Made by a program: the position numbers and the translations under genes
Source of the DNA: Candidatus Kapaibacterium sp.
GTDB lineage: Bacteria; Bacteroidota; Ignavibacteria; Kapaibacteriales; UBA2268
DNA length: 14,410 nt
Direction of reading: 5' to 3'
Assembly: GCA_028691175.1 (NCBI GenBank)
Contig: JAQUZU010000034.1
Coordinates: forward strand, 3,639-18,048
In this document: piece after piece, positions 6,971 through 14,384 of the stretch
How positions within the stretch are numbered: the stretch's first letter is position 1
Layout of the letters: each line of letters opens with the position of its first letter
The notes under the pieces: generated by a model
Database searches by the model: none
Told to the model about the DNA's origin: nothing
The model's input: only the letters and a program-made list of their open reading frames with translations

Positions 6971-7073
6971 GGGGATTGCGGGGCAAGCCCGCAATGACGC
7001 CCACGTGCGTGGGTTTTTAGGTCGAGGTGCTCCGCGACCTCTCCCACATTCGCAATGACGCCGTTTACCAAAG
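6971..7073. repeat. Composite multi-hairpin repeat module, copy 1
   Basis: Three hairpins lie in series: ATTGCGGG/CCCGCAAT (stem 8), CCCACG/CGTGGG followed by TTTTT (terminator-like), and AGGTCG/CGACCT. The module ends at the 70-bp element copy B. It is almost identical to 13077-13182. Substitutions between the two copies in the first two hairpins fall in the loops, leaving the stems intact. Confidence 0.85.
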
Positions 7074-7143
7074 TGTGACAGCCGTGACAGCGGATTTGGT
7101 ATTCTGTCGGGGCAGTATGATTTTGGCTGTCACAGCTGTCACA
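7074..7143 (-). repeat. 70-bp hairpin element, copy B (core inverted)
   Basis: Same element as copy A with an identical 34-bp core, but reading on the minus strand. In the canonical core orientation one arm position is T opposite G, a wobble pair. Flanking AAG/CTT extends the inverted repeat outward by a few bases. The segment 7144-7190 between it and the permease gene holds only the palindrome AAACACGTGTTT at 7174-7185. Confidence 0.9.
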
Positions 7144-7190
7144 CTTTGCATCCACTTACTCCATAAGCGTAGAAAACACGTGTTTCCTTT

Positions 7191-8303
7191 TTACTCGTTG
7201 GTATTCGATTTCTCGATTTGCTCCTCTAATTTGCTAACGGCATTAGTCTCTGCCGGGTTGGCATCGGTTTTCCCCGGCGAACCCATTACTCGGGCGAGGA
7301 AACTCAGATCGGGGATTTTCTCGAGGATTAATCGCATGATTACCAGCATCGGCACGGAGAGCAACATTCCGGCGATACCCCAGATATAGCCCCAGAATAC
7401 CAAGCCGAACAACACCGTCAGAGTGTTGATTTTGAGGCGTGTGCCCATGATTTTCGGCTCTATCATATTGCCGACCAAGAATTGCAAACCCGTGATTAAA
7501 CCCGCAACTATCGCTACAACGCCCCAGTTATCGAACTGAAGCGCTGCCATTAAAACAGGCGGAATCGAGGCTATAATCGCACCAATCGACGGCACGAAGT
7601 GGAAAATAAACATCAGGAAGCCCCAGAATAACGCGAATTTCACACCAAAAAATGTGCAGATTAAGTAAATTCCCGCACCCAAAAGCAGGTTAATCGACGC
7701 CTTCAGCAAGATGTACGACACGACGGATTTCTGGATATTCTCGTAGTTCGCGAGTAGCTCGTCGCCTTTTTCTCCGCCTACAAAGCGGAAATAACGCTTG
7801 GAATTCGGTATTCCGGCAAGCAAAATCACGTAGTAAAGCGAAAACATGAAGAAGTCGCCCGAAAACGACGTTACACTCCCGGCAAACTGCCTGATAATTC
7901 CCGTTATCGCGTCTTTGTCCATCGCCTTGTAAATCTCCGTGAAGAACGTGCGCGGACGGTAGCGACTGCCCGTGATGCTGTTATAAAAGTGCAAAATGTC
8001 CGCCAAGCGTTCGTTAAAGCGCTTCGCGAGGAAGTCTTTATCTGCAATTATATCCAGCGACGTTGTGTAAATCACCTCGCCGATTAAGTACGCAAAACCC
8101 AAAGTTATACAGGCGATTATCGGCAAAATGATGAACTTCGGGAAGTGCATTTTAACCAAAATGTTAATTACCGGCGAAAAAATCAGCGCGGCAAGCAACG
8201 CAAGCACAAGCGGGATCAGGATGCTCGAGAGTGCCGACATCAGGTAGAAAATCACGATTATCAGAAAGATAATCAGTATGTTTTTGATAGTTTTTGTGTC
8301 CAT
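7191..8303 (-). CDS. AI-2E family transporter (PerM/TqsA/YdiK-like permease)
   Basis: 370 residues, the usual size. The inner-membrane protein shows the family's layout: two hydrophobic helices at about 8-48, a third at 57-80, a soluble segment at about 85-150 rich in charged residues, then further helices at about 150-165, 195-225, 225-250, 262-280 and 295-328. Conserved blocks include FHFVPSIGAIIASIPPV (235-250) and NMIEPKIMGTRLKINTLTVLFGLVFWG (279-305). Family members have been linked to AI-2 export, Na+/H+ exchange or unknown substrates, so a specific substrate is not assigned. A charged Asn/Glu-rich tail follows residue 340. It is the last gene of the pheT-side minus-strand cluster, 15 nt after the flavin reductase-like gene. 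No good terminator follows it. Confidence 0.88.
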   Translation of the reverse strand: MDTKTIKNILIIFLIIVIFYLMSALSSILIPLVLALLAALIFSPVINILVKMHFPKFIILPIIACITLGFAYLIGEVIYTTSLDIIADKDFLAKRFNERLADILHFYNSITGSRYRPRTFFTEIYKAMDKDAITGIIRQFAGSVTSFSGDFFMFSLYYVILLAGIPNSKRYFRFVGGEKGDELLANYENIQKSVVSYILLKASINLLLGAGIYLICTFFGVKFALFWGFLMFIFHFVPSIGAIIASIPPVLMAALQFDNWGVVAIVAGLITGLQFLVGNMIEPKIMGTRLKINTLTVLFGLVFWGYIWGIAGMLLSVPMLVIMRLILEKIPDLSFLARVMGSPGKTDANPAETNAVSKLEEQIEKSNTNE

Positions 8304-8318
8304 AACGGCGTTATAAAT

Positions 8319-8888
8319 TTATTTATTCTCAACCCGCTTTTCCGTGTATGCAGGCTTCAGATACTTTCCGACTGCGTAGTATGCGCGTGAAATATTGTCG
8401 TAGAGAATCGGCGCAAGGCGTTCGATGTCGATTTTTCCGTCTTTGAGTACATTTTCGTCTGCTCTCAGGTCGAGTATTTCGGAAATGAACATGTCGTGCG
8501 TCGGGAGGGAGATTTTTTGCTTCACTTTGCAGAGCAGGCACGCCTTAAATTCCTCGAATATCGGGGCGTTTATGATGTCCGCTTTTTCGTCGTGGAGGCC
8601 TAATTCGGCACATTTGTCCGCGATTTTCCCTGAATACAGCCCGCAGTAGTCCGCCTGGTGGGTGTTTTCCTCGCTCGGGAAGGAAATAGTAAATTCGCCC
8701 GTGGTGTCTAATGCCGTGTATGTGTGGCGCTCCTTGCGGATGCCGATTGCGACCATCGGCGGTGTGCTGTTGACGATTCCGCCCCATGATGCGGTCATGA
8801 TGTTCGGTTTGCCGGCGTCGTCATATGTTCCTACGAGCAAGACCGGTAGAGGATAGAGTACTGTTCGCGCTCCGAGAGACTTCTTCAT
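8319..8888 (-). CDS. Flavin reductase-like / flavoredoxin family protein
   Basis: 189 residues with an FMN-binding split-barrel domain at about 5-155. Visible features are YPLPVLLVGTYDDAGKPNIMTASWGGIVNSTPPMVAIGIRKERHTYTAL (12-60), the FMN-phosphate-binding region of flavoredoxin-type proteins, then TGEFTISFPSE (62-72) and a C-terminal dimerisation/strand region with LPTHDMFISEILDL. Such proteins bind FMN and may reduce flavin with NAD(P)H or carry electrons; the donor and partner are unknown. It is probably cytoplasmic, with no signal peptide. An AAAGG site stands before the ATG, only 8 nt after the nuclease stop codon, so coexpression is likely. Several Cys residues (CGLYSG, CAEL, CLLCK) are present without a clear metal motif. 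Confidence 0.85.
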   Translation of the reverse strand: MKKSLGARTVLYPLPVLLVGTYDDAGKPNIMTASWGGIVNSTPPMVAIGIRKERHTYTALDTTGEFTISFPSEENTHQADYCGLYSGKIADKCAELGLHDEKADIINAPIFEEFKACLLCKVKQKISLPTHDMFISEILDLRADENVLKDGKIDIERLAPILYDNISRAYYAVGKYLKPAYTEKRVENK

Positions 8889-8896
8889 AAGTACCT

Positions 8897-10459
8897 TTAT
8901 TTATTAATGGTTACACTTCCGTGAGCTTGTTTTGTCTTGAAATAAACCTGTCCTGCGTGCATTTGGCGTAAGTCAGCGGTGATTACAGTGTTTTCTCCGT
9001 CGATGCTAACCGTATACTTCGGGAAGAGTTGCACGCCTGCTTCGTTATAGAATTGGATTTCCGGGATTTGTCCCTCTGATTTCAGCGTAATTGTCGCAAA
9101 ATCGGTTGTAGGATTCGGATATACGCTTGCGAGTTGCTTTGCATCGGGCGCCGCACACAACCGCTGAGCCTTCAGATATACTTTAAATTCATCGCTTCCG
9201 ACGAGTTTTACACGTATGATTCCTGTTTGATCGCTTGACGTCGTGTCCGCCGAGTGACTGACATAAACAGTATGTATTTCGCCACCGGTTACTGAAGTGA
9301 AGTCTGTGCTATAATCAAAATTTGTGGTGAGCGAATCGAAGCGAATGTATTCGATTTCGGCATTCTCAGACGAGAAGAAATTCAGCGGCAGAGGGCCTGC
9401 CTCGGCAAATTCGAGGAGTGAATCGCCACATGTAACGCTGTTTGTGCGAGTATATTCGCCGATGAGATTCATTCGATCGTGGATTGCAGGGTGCTCGATA
9501 AACGGGTTGTGCGAGCCTTGTCTCTCTTTGATTCGTGCATTACGCTCGAGTTCGCGCTCGCTTGGTGCGTCGCCCAGCGACCACGCTTTTAAGGCCTCGT
9601 ATTGAGTTTGGTCGAGAAACAGGTCGTCGGCGTTGTTATTGTTTGGCAGATTTCCGTAGTGCAATGCGAAATAGAAGACTCCGCGCGCGATGTCGCCTTT
9701 ATATTCGTCGCGAACCTCGAAGACCCAGGTTCCGTTGGCGTTCTTGCCGTAGCGAGAGCCGCCTTCTTCGTAAGTTACGTTGCTTACTACGTCTCCGAAC
9801 GACGAGTTTCCGCGCTTATTGTTTGCAGCTTTCCAGCTTGGGCGCATGTGGTGCATATTGGTTTTTTGCGGTTCGTCGCCTGCTCCGAATGCCTGAGGCC
9901 AGGTGTGTTCGGTATCAAAATTTGCAGTGCCGTCGGGGCGTTTGGTTGTTTCAATCGTGTTGCCTGTATATGGGCACTCGACGATGCCGTCATAGTTATC
10001 GACGTAGCCATACATGATGTCGCGTGAATCGTTATAGTTGTATGTATGGTGAACACCGTTCAGGTATCCGCGGAGTGCTGTGATAAGTTCATCGCCGTAT
10101 TTGTTGAATGATATTTCGTCATAAGCCTCGGAATAGTGAGCATCGGCTGCAACGAGCACCGGCACAGAGAAGCGGTTTCCGGAATCGTCGGTGATTACCG
10201 CAAAGGCTGCCCCGCGAAATTCCGTATTTTGCGTCGGGGTAATCCCCAGAGCGACTTTTCCGCCTTCGAGTACCTCCAACTTCACATTCGGCGTAGTCCG
10301 AATTGACTGAATTTTCCCGCCTTGTATTGCAAGGAAGTCATAAGATTTTACTTCAATATTTTCGCCAACCGTGACTTTTCCGTAGTTGAGCGTTTCGGCA
10401 GCACTTGACGCGCTGATTCCCGCAAATAGCGAGAAGAGGATTATCTGCTTGATTTTCAT
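8897..10459 (-). CDS. Secreted endonuclease I family nuclease with type IX secretion sorting domain
   Basis: 520 residues from the MKIKQ start. The frame is open 23 codons further, but that extension crosses the intergenic hairpin, whereas MKIKQ begins a proper Sec signal peptide (MKIKQIILFSLFAGISASSA, cleavage near residue 20). A beta-rich N-terminal part (21-110) resembles a small Ig-like or accessory domain. The endonuclease I domain (PF04231, His-Me finger) is at about 120-335, with NFDTEHTWPQAFG containing the catalytic His185, then MHHMRPSWKAANNKRGNSSFG and the Asn-containing metal site. A second beta domain follows at about 350-435. A T9SS type A sorting domain is at about 446-520 (SVYPNPTTDFATITL ... 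GQVYFKTKQAHGSVTINK). It likely crosses the outer membrane by T9SS and degrades extracellular DNA or RNA for nutrients or biofilm turnover. Confidence 0.9.
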   Translation of the reverse strand: MKIKQIILFSLFAGISASSAAETLNYGKVTVGENIEVKSYDFLAIQGGKIQSIRTTPNVKLEVLEGGKVALGITPTQNTEFRGAAFAVITDDSGNRFSVPVLVAADAHYSEAYDEISFNKYGDELITALRGYLNGVHHTYNYNDSRDIMYGYVDNYDGIVECPYTGNTIETTKRPDGTANFDTEHTWPQAFGAGDEPQKTNMHHMRPSWKAANNKRGNSSFGDVVSNVTYEEGGSRYGKNANGTWVFEVRDEYKGDIARGVFYFALHYGNLPNNNNADDLFLDQTQYEALKAWSLGDAPSERELERNARIKERQGSHNPFIEHPAIHDRMNLIGEYTRTNSVTCGDSLLEFAEAGPLPLNFFSSENAEIEYIRFDSLTTNFDYSTDFTSVTGGEIHTVYVSHSADTTSSDQTGIIRVKLVGSDEFKVYLKAQRLCAAPDAKQLASVYPNPTTDFATITLKSEGQIPEIQFYNEAGVQLFPKYTVSIDGENTVITADLRQMHAGQVYFKTKQAHGSVTINK

Positions 10460-10493
10460 AGACTTACCACGAGTTAATATGTTTTGGTTAATA

Positions 10494-10526
10494 GCCTGCA
10501 AGGGCGGACTTTGCCGCCCTGCAAGC
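10494..10526 (-). terminator. Strong hairpin between pheT and the nuclease gene
   Basis: The arms 10494-10507 (GCCTGCAAGGGCGG) and 10514-10526 (CCGCCCTGCAAGC) pair with about 13 base pairs and one bulged base around a 6-nt loop. On the minus strand the hairpin is not followed by a U run, so it may be a weak or factor-dependent terminator, a processing site or a leader structure for the nuclease mRNA. It lies 12 nt after the pheT stop codon. Confidence 0.5.
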
Positions 10527-10538
10527 ATACTTTTGGGA

Positions 10539-12965
10539 TTAAAATTCTCTCAATTTTCCGTTAAATGCCTTCTCGATTGCCTTTATAATTGCCTTAACCG
10601 AGGCATCGACTTCTTCGGATTCGAGAGTGCGCTCTTCCGACGAATACGTCAGTGCAAAGGCGATATTCTTATTTTCCATGCCGATTTTCTCGCCTTCGAA
10701 CAGGTCGAAAATCTCGACGTCTTTCAGGAATTGCCCGCCTGCCTTTTGAATTTCGCGTACCATTGCGCCCGCTTCGACCGATTTCTCGACGATAAAGCCG
10801 AGGTCGCGTTTTACGCTCGGGAATGGCGATACGTGCTTATAGCGTGTGTCGCGGCGGTTTAGAGTATAGAGCTTTTCTAAATTAATAATGAATAAGAATA
10901 CCGGTTGAGCAATCTCGAATGTCTTTAAAGTCTTTTTCGAGACCTCGCCGAACTTGCCGAAACTAACTCCTTTGTGGGCGATTGTCAGTGCGTTTGCAGA
11001 GAAAATATTGCCGAGATAGTCGTCCTGAACAGTCTTTATGCCCGTCAGATTGAAGCGCTCGCAGAAGTCCTCGAAGATGCCCTTAATGTCGAAATAATCG
11101 CAGGCACGCTGTTTGTCCTGCCAGTGGAACGGCGCAACGCCGCCTGTAATTGCGACGATGAGTTCTTCCGATTCCTTGATGCCCGGAACAAAGGTTTTCG
11201 TATTTGCGTCCGCAGGATTGAACGTCTTGCCACCCTCGAAAAGTGCTAGGTCTGCGGAGCCATAACGGATGTTTCGCTCGATTGTCTTCAGCATTGAAGG
11301 CACGAGAGACGGGCGCATTACGGACATTTCCTCGCCGAGAGGATTCGCGATCGTGATCGGGCTTTCGACGAATATTTTCGCGGACTGCGGGTCGATGATG
11401 TTCTGGGTGAGAATCTCGATAAATCCCGATTGTATAAAGTAGTTATTGATTTCTGCGCGCAACTTTGGCACTGCAAGTTCAGACTTCTCGAGACCCGAGC
11501 CGAAACTGATGTTTGTGCTGTTTCGGAGGCTGATTTTGTCATAATCGAACATAATTGCAATCTCTTCGATGACGTCGATTTCGAGCGAAACATCCGTGCG
11601 ATAGGTCGGGACGCCGACTCGGACTGCTTCGTCCGTTCTTTCCAAAATGTCGAACTCGAGGGCTTCGAGCATCGCAATCATTTCGTCCGCAGGGATTTGC
11701 TCGCCGATAATGTCGCAAGCCTTTTTATAATGCAGAGTTACCTCGATTTGCGGGATTTCTTTCGCGATTGCATTGCATTCGCCTTTTGCGATTTCGCCGC
11801 CGCAGGTTTCGTTTATGATCTGGGCGCAATATTCGGCAGCGTAGCGTAAAATTCTGTGGTCGGCACCGCGTTCGAAGCGGTACGACGCGTCAGTCGAGAG
11901 GCCGAGTTTCTTGCTTGTGCGGCGCACGGAGGTCGGGGAGAAGTATGCCGATTCGATGAAAATATCGGTTGTGCCGTCTGTGATTTCGCTGTTTTCGCCG
12001 CCCATTACTCCGGCGATTGCGAGCGGTTTTTCGGCATTGCCTCCGCAGATGACCATCATTTTGTCGTCGAGGATTCGCTCTTTGCCGTCTAACGTGGTGA
12101 ATTTCTCGCCTTCGGTTGCGTTTTTAATCGTGATTTTTTTATCTGCAATCTGCTTTAAGTCGAATGCGTGGAGCGGTTGTCCTGTTTCATACATCACGTA
12201 GTTTGTGGCATCTACAATTGCGTTTATCGGGCGCAAGCCTGCCATCGTGATTCTGTGTTTGAGCCATTCCGGTGATTCTTTTACTTTTACGTTGTTGATC
12301 ACTAAGCCGAAATATTTCGGACAGATTTCGCCATCTTTGATGTGTACGCTTACTAAGTCGTTGATATCTTTGCCTTTATGCTCGATACCGACTTTTGGCA
12401 TATTGAATTTTGTGCGTTGATATGCGGCGATTTCGCGAGCGATTCCGAAGTGGCTGAGGCAGTCCGGGCGGTTTGGCGTTACGCTGATTTCATACATTAC
12501 GTCGTTAATTCCTGCGAAGTCCGCGATTTTCGTGCCGGGGACGGCATCTGCGGGCAAGACCCAGATTCCGTCGGAGTCTTCGCCGAGGTCGAGTTCTTTC
12601 TGCGAGCAAATCATGCCTTTGGATTCGATTCCGCGGATTTTGCGCTTCTCGATTTTAAAGCCTGCGCCGGGGACGAATGCGCCCAGCGCTGCGTATGCGA
12701 TTTTCTGGCCTGCGGCGACGTTTGGCGCGCCACATACTACCGTGTTTTCGCCTTCGCCGTAATTTACGCGGCAGAGCGAGAGGTGATCCGACTGCGGATG
12801 TGGGTCGCGAGTGAGCACTTCGCCGACGAAAATATTCGCGTACTTCTCGGAGTAATCGTAAATTGCCTCCACCTCGATGCCCAGCATCGTAAGGATTCTG
12901 TCGAGTTCCTTCGGTGAATAATCGAAATCTATAAGCTCTTTAAGCCTGTTTTGTGATACTAACAT
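10539..12965 (-). CDS. pheT: Phenylalanine--tRNA ligase beta subunit
   Basis: 808 residues, the full bacterial length. Together with PheS it forms the alpha2-beta2 enzyme that charges tRNA-Phe in the cytoplasm. Domains in order: an N-terminal piece, an EMAP/tRNA-binding OB fold at about 43-150 (ANIFVGEVLTRDPHPQSDHL, CGAPNVAAGQKIAYA), the B3/4 editing domain at about 215-385 (INAIVDATNYVMYETGQPLHAFD), B5 at about 405-475 (VPTYRTDVSLEIDVIEEIA), the catalytic-like core at about 490-700 (NPLGEEMSVMRPSLVPSML) and the FDX-ACB anticodon-binding domain at about 715-808 (PFPSVKRDLGFIVE). No pheS is adjacent, so the subunits are encoded apart. Translation starts 25 nt after the predicted transcription start, without a recognisable Shine-Dalgarno sequence. 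All domains are intact. Confidence 0.97.
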   Translation of the reverse strand: MLVSQNRLKELIDFDYSPKELDRILTMLGIEVEAIYDYSEKYANIFVGEVLTRDPHPQSDHLSLCRVNYGEGENTVVCGAPNVAAGQKIAYAALGAFVPGAGFKIEKRKIRGIESKGMICSQKELDLGEDSDGIWVLPADAVPGTKIADFAGINDVMYEISVTPNRPDCLSHFGIAREIAAYQRTKFNMPKVGIEHKGKDINDLVSVHIKDGEICPKYFGLVINNVKVKESPEWLKHRITMAGLRPINAIVDATNYVMYETGQPLHAFDLKQIADKKITIKNATEGEKFTTLDGKERILDDKMMVICGGNAEKPLAIAGVMGGENSEITDGTTDIFIESAYFSPTSVRRTSKKLGLSTDASYRFERGADHRILRYAAEYCAQIINETCGGEIAKGECNAIAKEIPQIEVTLHYKKACDIIGEQIPADEMIAMLEALEFDILERTDEAVRVGVPTYRTDVSLEIDVIEEIAIMFDYDKISLRNSTNISFGSGLEKSELAVPKLRAEINNYFIQSGFIEILTQNIIDPQSAKIFVESPITIANPLGEEMSVMRPSLVPSMLKTIERNIRYGSADLALFEGGKTFNPADANTKTFVPGIKESEELIVAITGGVAPFHWQDKQRACDYFDIKGIFEDFCERFNLTGIKTVQDDYLGNIFSANALTIAHKGVSFGKFGEVSKKTLKTFEIAQPVFLFIINLEKLYTLNRRDTRYKHVSPFPSVKRDLGFIVEKSVEAGAMVREIQKAGGQFLKDVEIFDLFEGEKIGMENKNIAFALTYSSEERTLESEEVDASVKAIIKAIEKAFNGKLREF

Positions 12966-12996
12966 ATTGTCAAATTAACTTTGTTGTACATTTTAC

Positions 12997-13005
12997 ATTA
13001 TAGCA
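12997..13005 (-). promoter_or_regulatory. Extended -10 promoter for pheT
   Basis: The minus strand reads TGCTATAAT, a perfect extended -10 (TGn plus TATAAT), about 31 nt before the ATG. The -35 position is only a run of A, as is often tolerated with an extended -10. This gives a short leader of about 25 nt. Confidence 0.5.
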
Positions 13006-13076
13006 TGCAAATTACGAAATTTTTTCGAAAAAATATGCCTTTAGCGATTAAATAAATATAAGCGCTGTTTCCTTTT

Positions 13077-13182
13077 GGGGATTGCGGGTCAAGCCCGCAA
13101 TGACGCCCACGTTCGTGGGTTTTTAGGTCGAGGTGCTCCGCGACCTCTCCCACATTCGCAACAACGCCGTTCAATTAAAGGG
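13077..13182. repeat. Composite multi-hairpin repeat module, copy 2
   Basis: A near copy of 6971-7073 with the same three hairpins in the same order and on the same strand. Changes include the loop bases of hairpins 1 and 2 and a diverged last 15-20 nt. It lies between the pheT promoter and copy C of the 70-bp element. Confidence 0.85.
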
Positions 13183-13252
13183 TGTGACAGCTGTGACAGC
13201 AAAAAACATACTGCCCCGACAGAATATGAAATCCGCTGTCACAGCTGTCACA
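13183..13252 (+). repeat. 70-bp hairpin element, copy C
   Basis: Perfect 18-bp inverted arms (TGTGACAGCTGTGACAGC at the left). The core differs from copies A and B at 4 of 34 positions, but the central 20 nt are identical. The variable arm position is T-A here and C-G in copy A. The core is oriented as in copy A, opposite to copy B, although the left-hand module is the same as that beside copy B. Confidence 0.9.
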
Positions 13253-13321
13253 TTACTTCACCATTTTCTTATACATCTCTTTGGGGTGAACTTCCTGAAC
13301 CGGTTTATATGATTTGCTCAT
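13253..13321 (-). CDS. 22-residue ORF overlapping the rhuM-like 3' end (possible gene remnant)
   Basis: The ATG at 13319-13321 lies inside the end of the RhuM-family gene and shifts frame by one. The ORF reads MSKSYKPVQEVHPKEM followed by a Lys-rich end and stops with TAA exactly at the border of the 70-bp element copy C. The position fits a translationally coupled downstream gene that was cut by the repeat, leaving its first 22 codons. It could equally be chance: it is very short and has only a weak upstream ACGG as a ribosome-binding site. Confidence 0.3.
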   Translation of the reverse strand: MSKSYKPVQEVHPKEMYKKMVK

Positions 13322-14321
13322 CGCTGTTTTCCGTCAGTTGTTTTATGGCACGGTCAAAGTCGCTTTCCAGTTGCTTCATTTCTTTTGCACGGTAGATTTC
13401 AAATTCCTTTTCAGCCTTTTGTATTGCTTGCTTATGCGATATTGTGCCTTTACCTTCTAAAAGTTTTCTGCGGTTAGAAACAATCTGATTATCAAGAGCG
13501 GCTATCCAATCTTTCATCGTCATCGGAACTTGTTCCAACGCCTGAAACTCTGCAAAATCAAGAAACTGAGAAACAAGCAGGTTTAGGCGCTGCAATTCTA
13601 TTTCTGAAAGATAATTTTTTGCAATTTTAACATCGTCTTTTGTAATGTAATTTCCCTTAAAATTAGTCATACCGGCAAGTGGTTTTTCGCTATCAACTCT
13701 GTCATAAATTACTTCGGCTGCTGTATGCTCATGAACCGCATAATGAAGTTTGTTCTGTACTGTCGAAAAAAAGTCTTTCGTTAAATCTGAACGTGGGTCA
13801 TAATCTGTTGCAGTTGCATAAATATCGGTAACCTGTTGATAGAAATTTCTTTCCGAAGAGCGAATGTCGCGAATGCGTTGCAATAACTCTCTGAAATAGC
13901 GTGAACCGCCTTGTTTCAGTCGCTCGTCATCAAGTGAAAATCCCTTTTGAATGTATTCATGCAGCCGTATAGTTGCCCAACGGCGAAAACGTGTGGCAAT
14001 TTGACTCTGAACTCTATAACCAAGAGCAATTATCATATCCAGGTTGTAATGAGCTATATTTCGTTTAACTTGGCGAGAACCCTCTTGCCGAACTTGTAAG
14101 AAATCCTTACAGGTTCGATTTTGTTCTAGTTCACCGGATGCATAGATATTTGCAATATGCATTGTTATGTTTTGCGGAGTTGTGCAATAAATTTCTGCCA
14201 ACTGACTTTGCGACAGCCATAAATCTTCATCTACAAAACGTACCGAAATACGTGTGATTTCACTATCATCTTGGTAAATCAGAAAATTATTCTCTGTTGG
14301 TGTCGAATTTGTTTTTTTCAT
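13305..14321 (-). CDS. RhuM family protein
   Basis: 338 residues, full length for the family (PF13310, virulence RhuM). The N-terminal part (about 25-65) has a DNA-binding-like helix-turn-helix: VDEDLWLSQSQLAEIYCTTPQNITMHI. A conserved middle block includes HYNLDMIIALGYRVQSQIATRFRRWAT (91-117) and HEYIQKGFSLDDERL. The C-terminal half has AVHEHTAAEVIYDRVDSEKPLAGMTNFKG (195-223), KNYLSEIELQRLNLLVSQFLDFAEFQA and a final coiled coil. The molecular function is not settled; relatives occur in pathogenicity islands and beside type I restriction-modification genes. No hsd genes are visible here. A GGAG site about 9 nt before the ATG supports the start. Base composition is more A/T-rich than in the neighbouring pheT cluster, consistent with an accessory gene. 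Confidence 0.88.
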   Translation of the reverse strand: MKKTNSTPTENNFLIYQDDSEITRISVRFVDEDLWLSQSQLAEIYCTTPQNITMHIANIYASGELEQNRTCKDFLQVRQEGSRQVKRNIAHYNLDMIIALGYRVQSQIATRFRRWATIRLHEYIQKGFSLDDERLKQGGSRYFRELLQRIRDIRSSERNFYQQVTDIYATATDYDPRSDLTKDFFSTVQNKLHYAVHEHTAAEVIYDRVDSEKPLAGMTNFKGNYITKDDVKIAKNYLSEIELQRLNLLVSQFLDFAEFQALEQVPMTMKDWIAALDNQIVSNRRKLLEGKGTISHKQAIQKAEKEFEIYRAKEMKQLESDFDRAIKQLTENSDEQII

Positions 14322-14362
14322 ATTCTATTCTCCATTAATTCTTTCTTTACCATCATTCTTTG

Positions 14363-14384
14363 ACAAGGGAGCATGCTCCCTTGT
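14363..14384. repeat. 22-nt palindrome, ACAAGGG family
   Basis: A perfect palindrome with arms ACAAGGGAGCA, extended by one more pair (G/C) to 14362-14385. It lies about 41 nt upstream of the rhuM-like start codon. A second hairpin follows directly (TCAGGGG at 14384-14390 with CCCCTGA at 14402-14408), and its GCAATCCCC resembles the start of the composite module on the other strand. Confidence 0.75.

Noticed and set aside
6366..6997. Overlapping plus-strand open frames with repeated METSPTPPKEGNKRKE segments
   Set aside because: They are translations of the 98-bp tandem repeat and of an alternate frame of the 154-residue gene.
7174..7185. AAACACGTGTTT palindrome after the permease gene as a terminator
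   Set aside because: Short stem and no T run following on the minus strand; too weak to call.
9535..10027. Long plus-strand open frames opposite the nuclease gene
   Set aside because: Arg- and Cys-rich or valine-rich antisense shadows of the conserved endonuclease I domain, without ribosome-binding sites.
10460..10528. Upstream in-frame extension of the nuclease by 23 residues
   Set aside because: It would be translated through the intergenic hairpin and places a non-signal sequence (MLAGRQSPPLQ) before a perfect Sec signal peptide starting at MKIKQ.
11430..12917. Long plus-strand open frames opposite pheT
   Set aside because: Antisense shadows of a fully conserved synthetase gene.
13075..13395. 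Plus-strand 106-codon open frame
   Set aside because: It runs through the composite repeat, the 70-bp element and the antisense end of the rhuM-like gene; it has no coding-like character.
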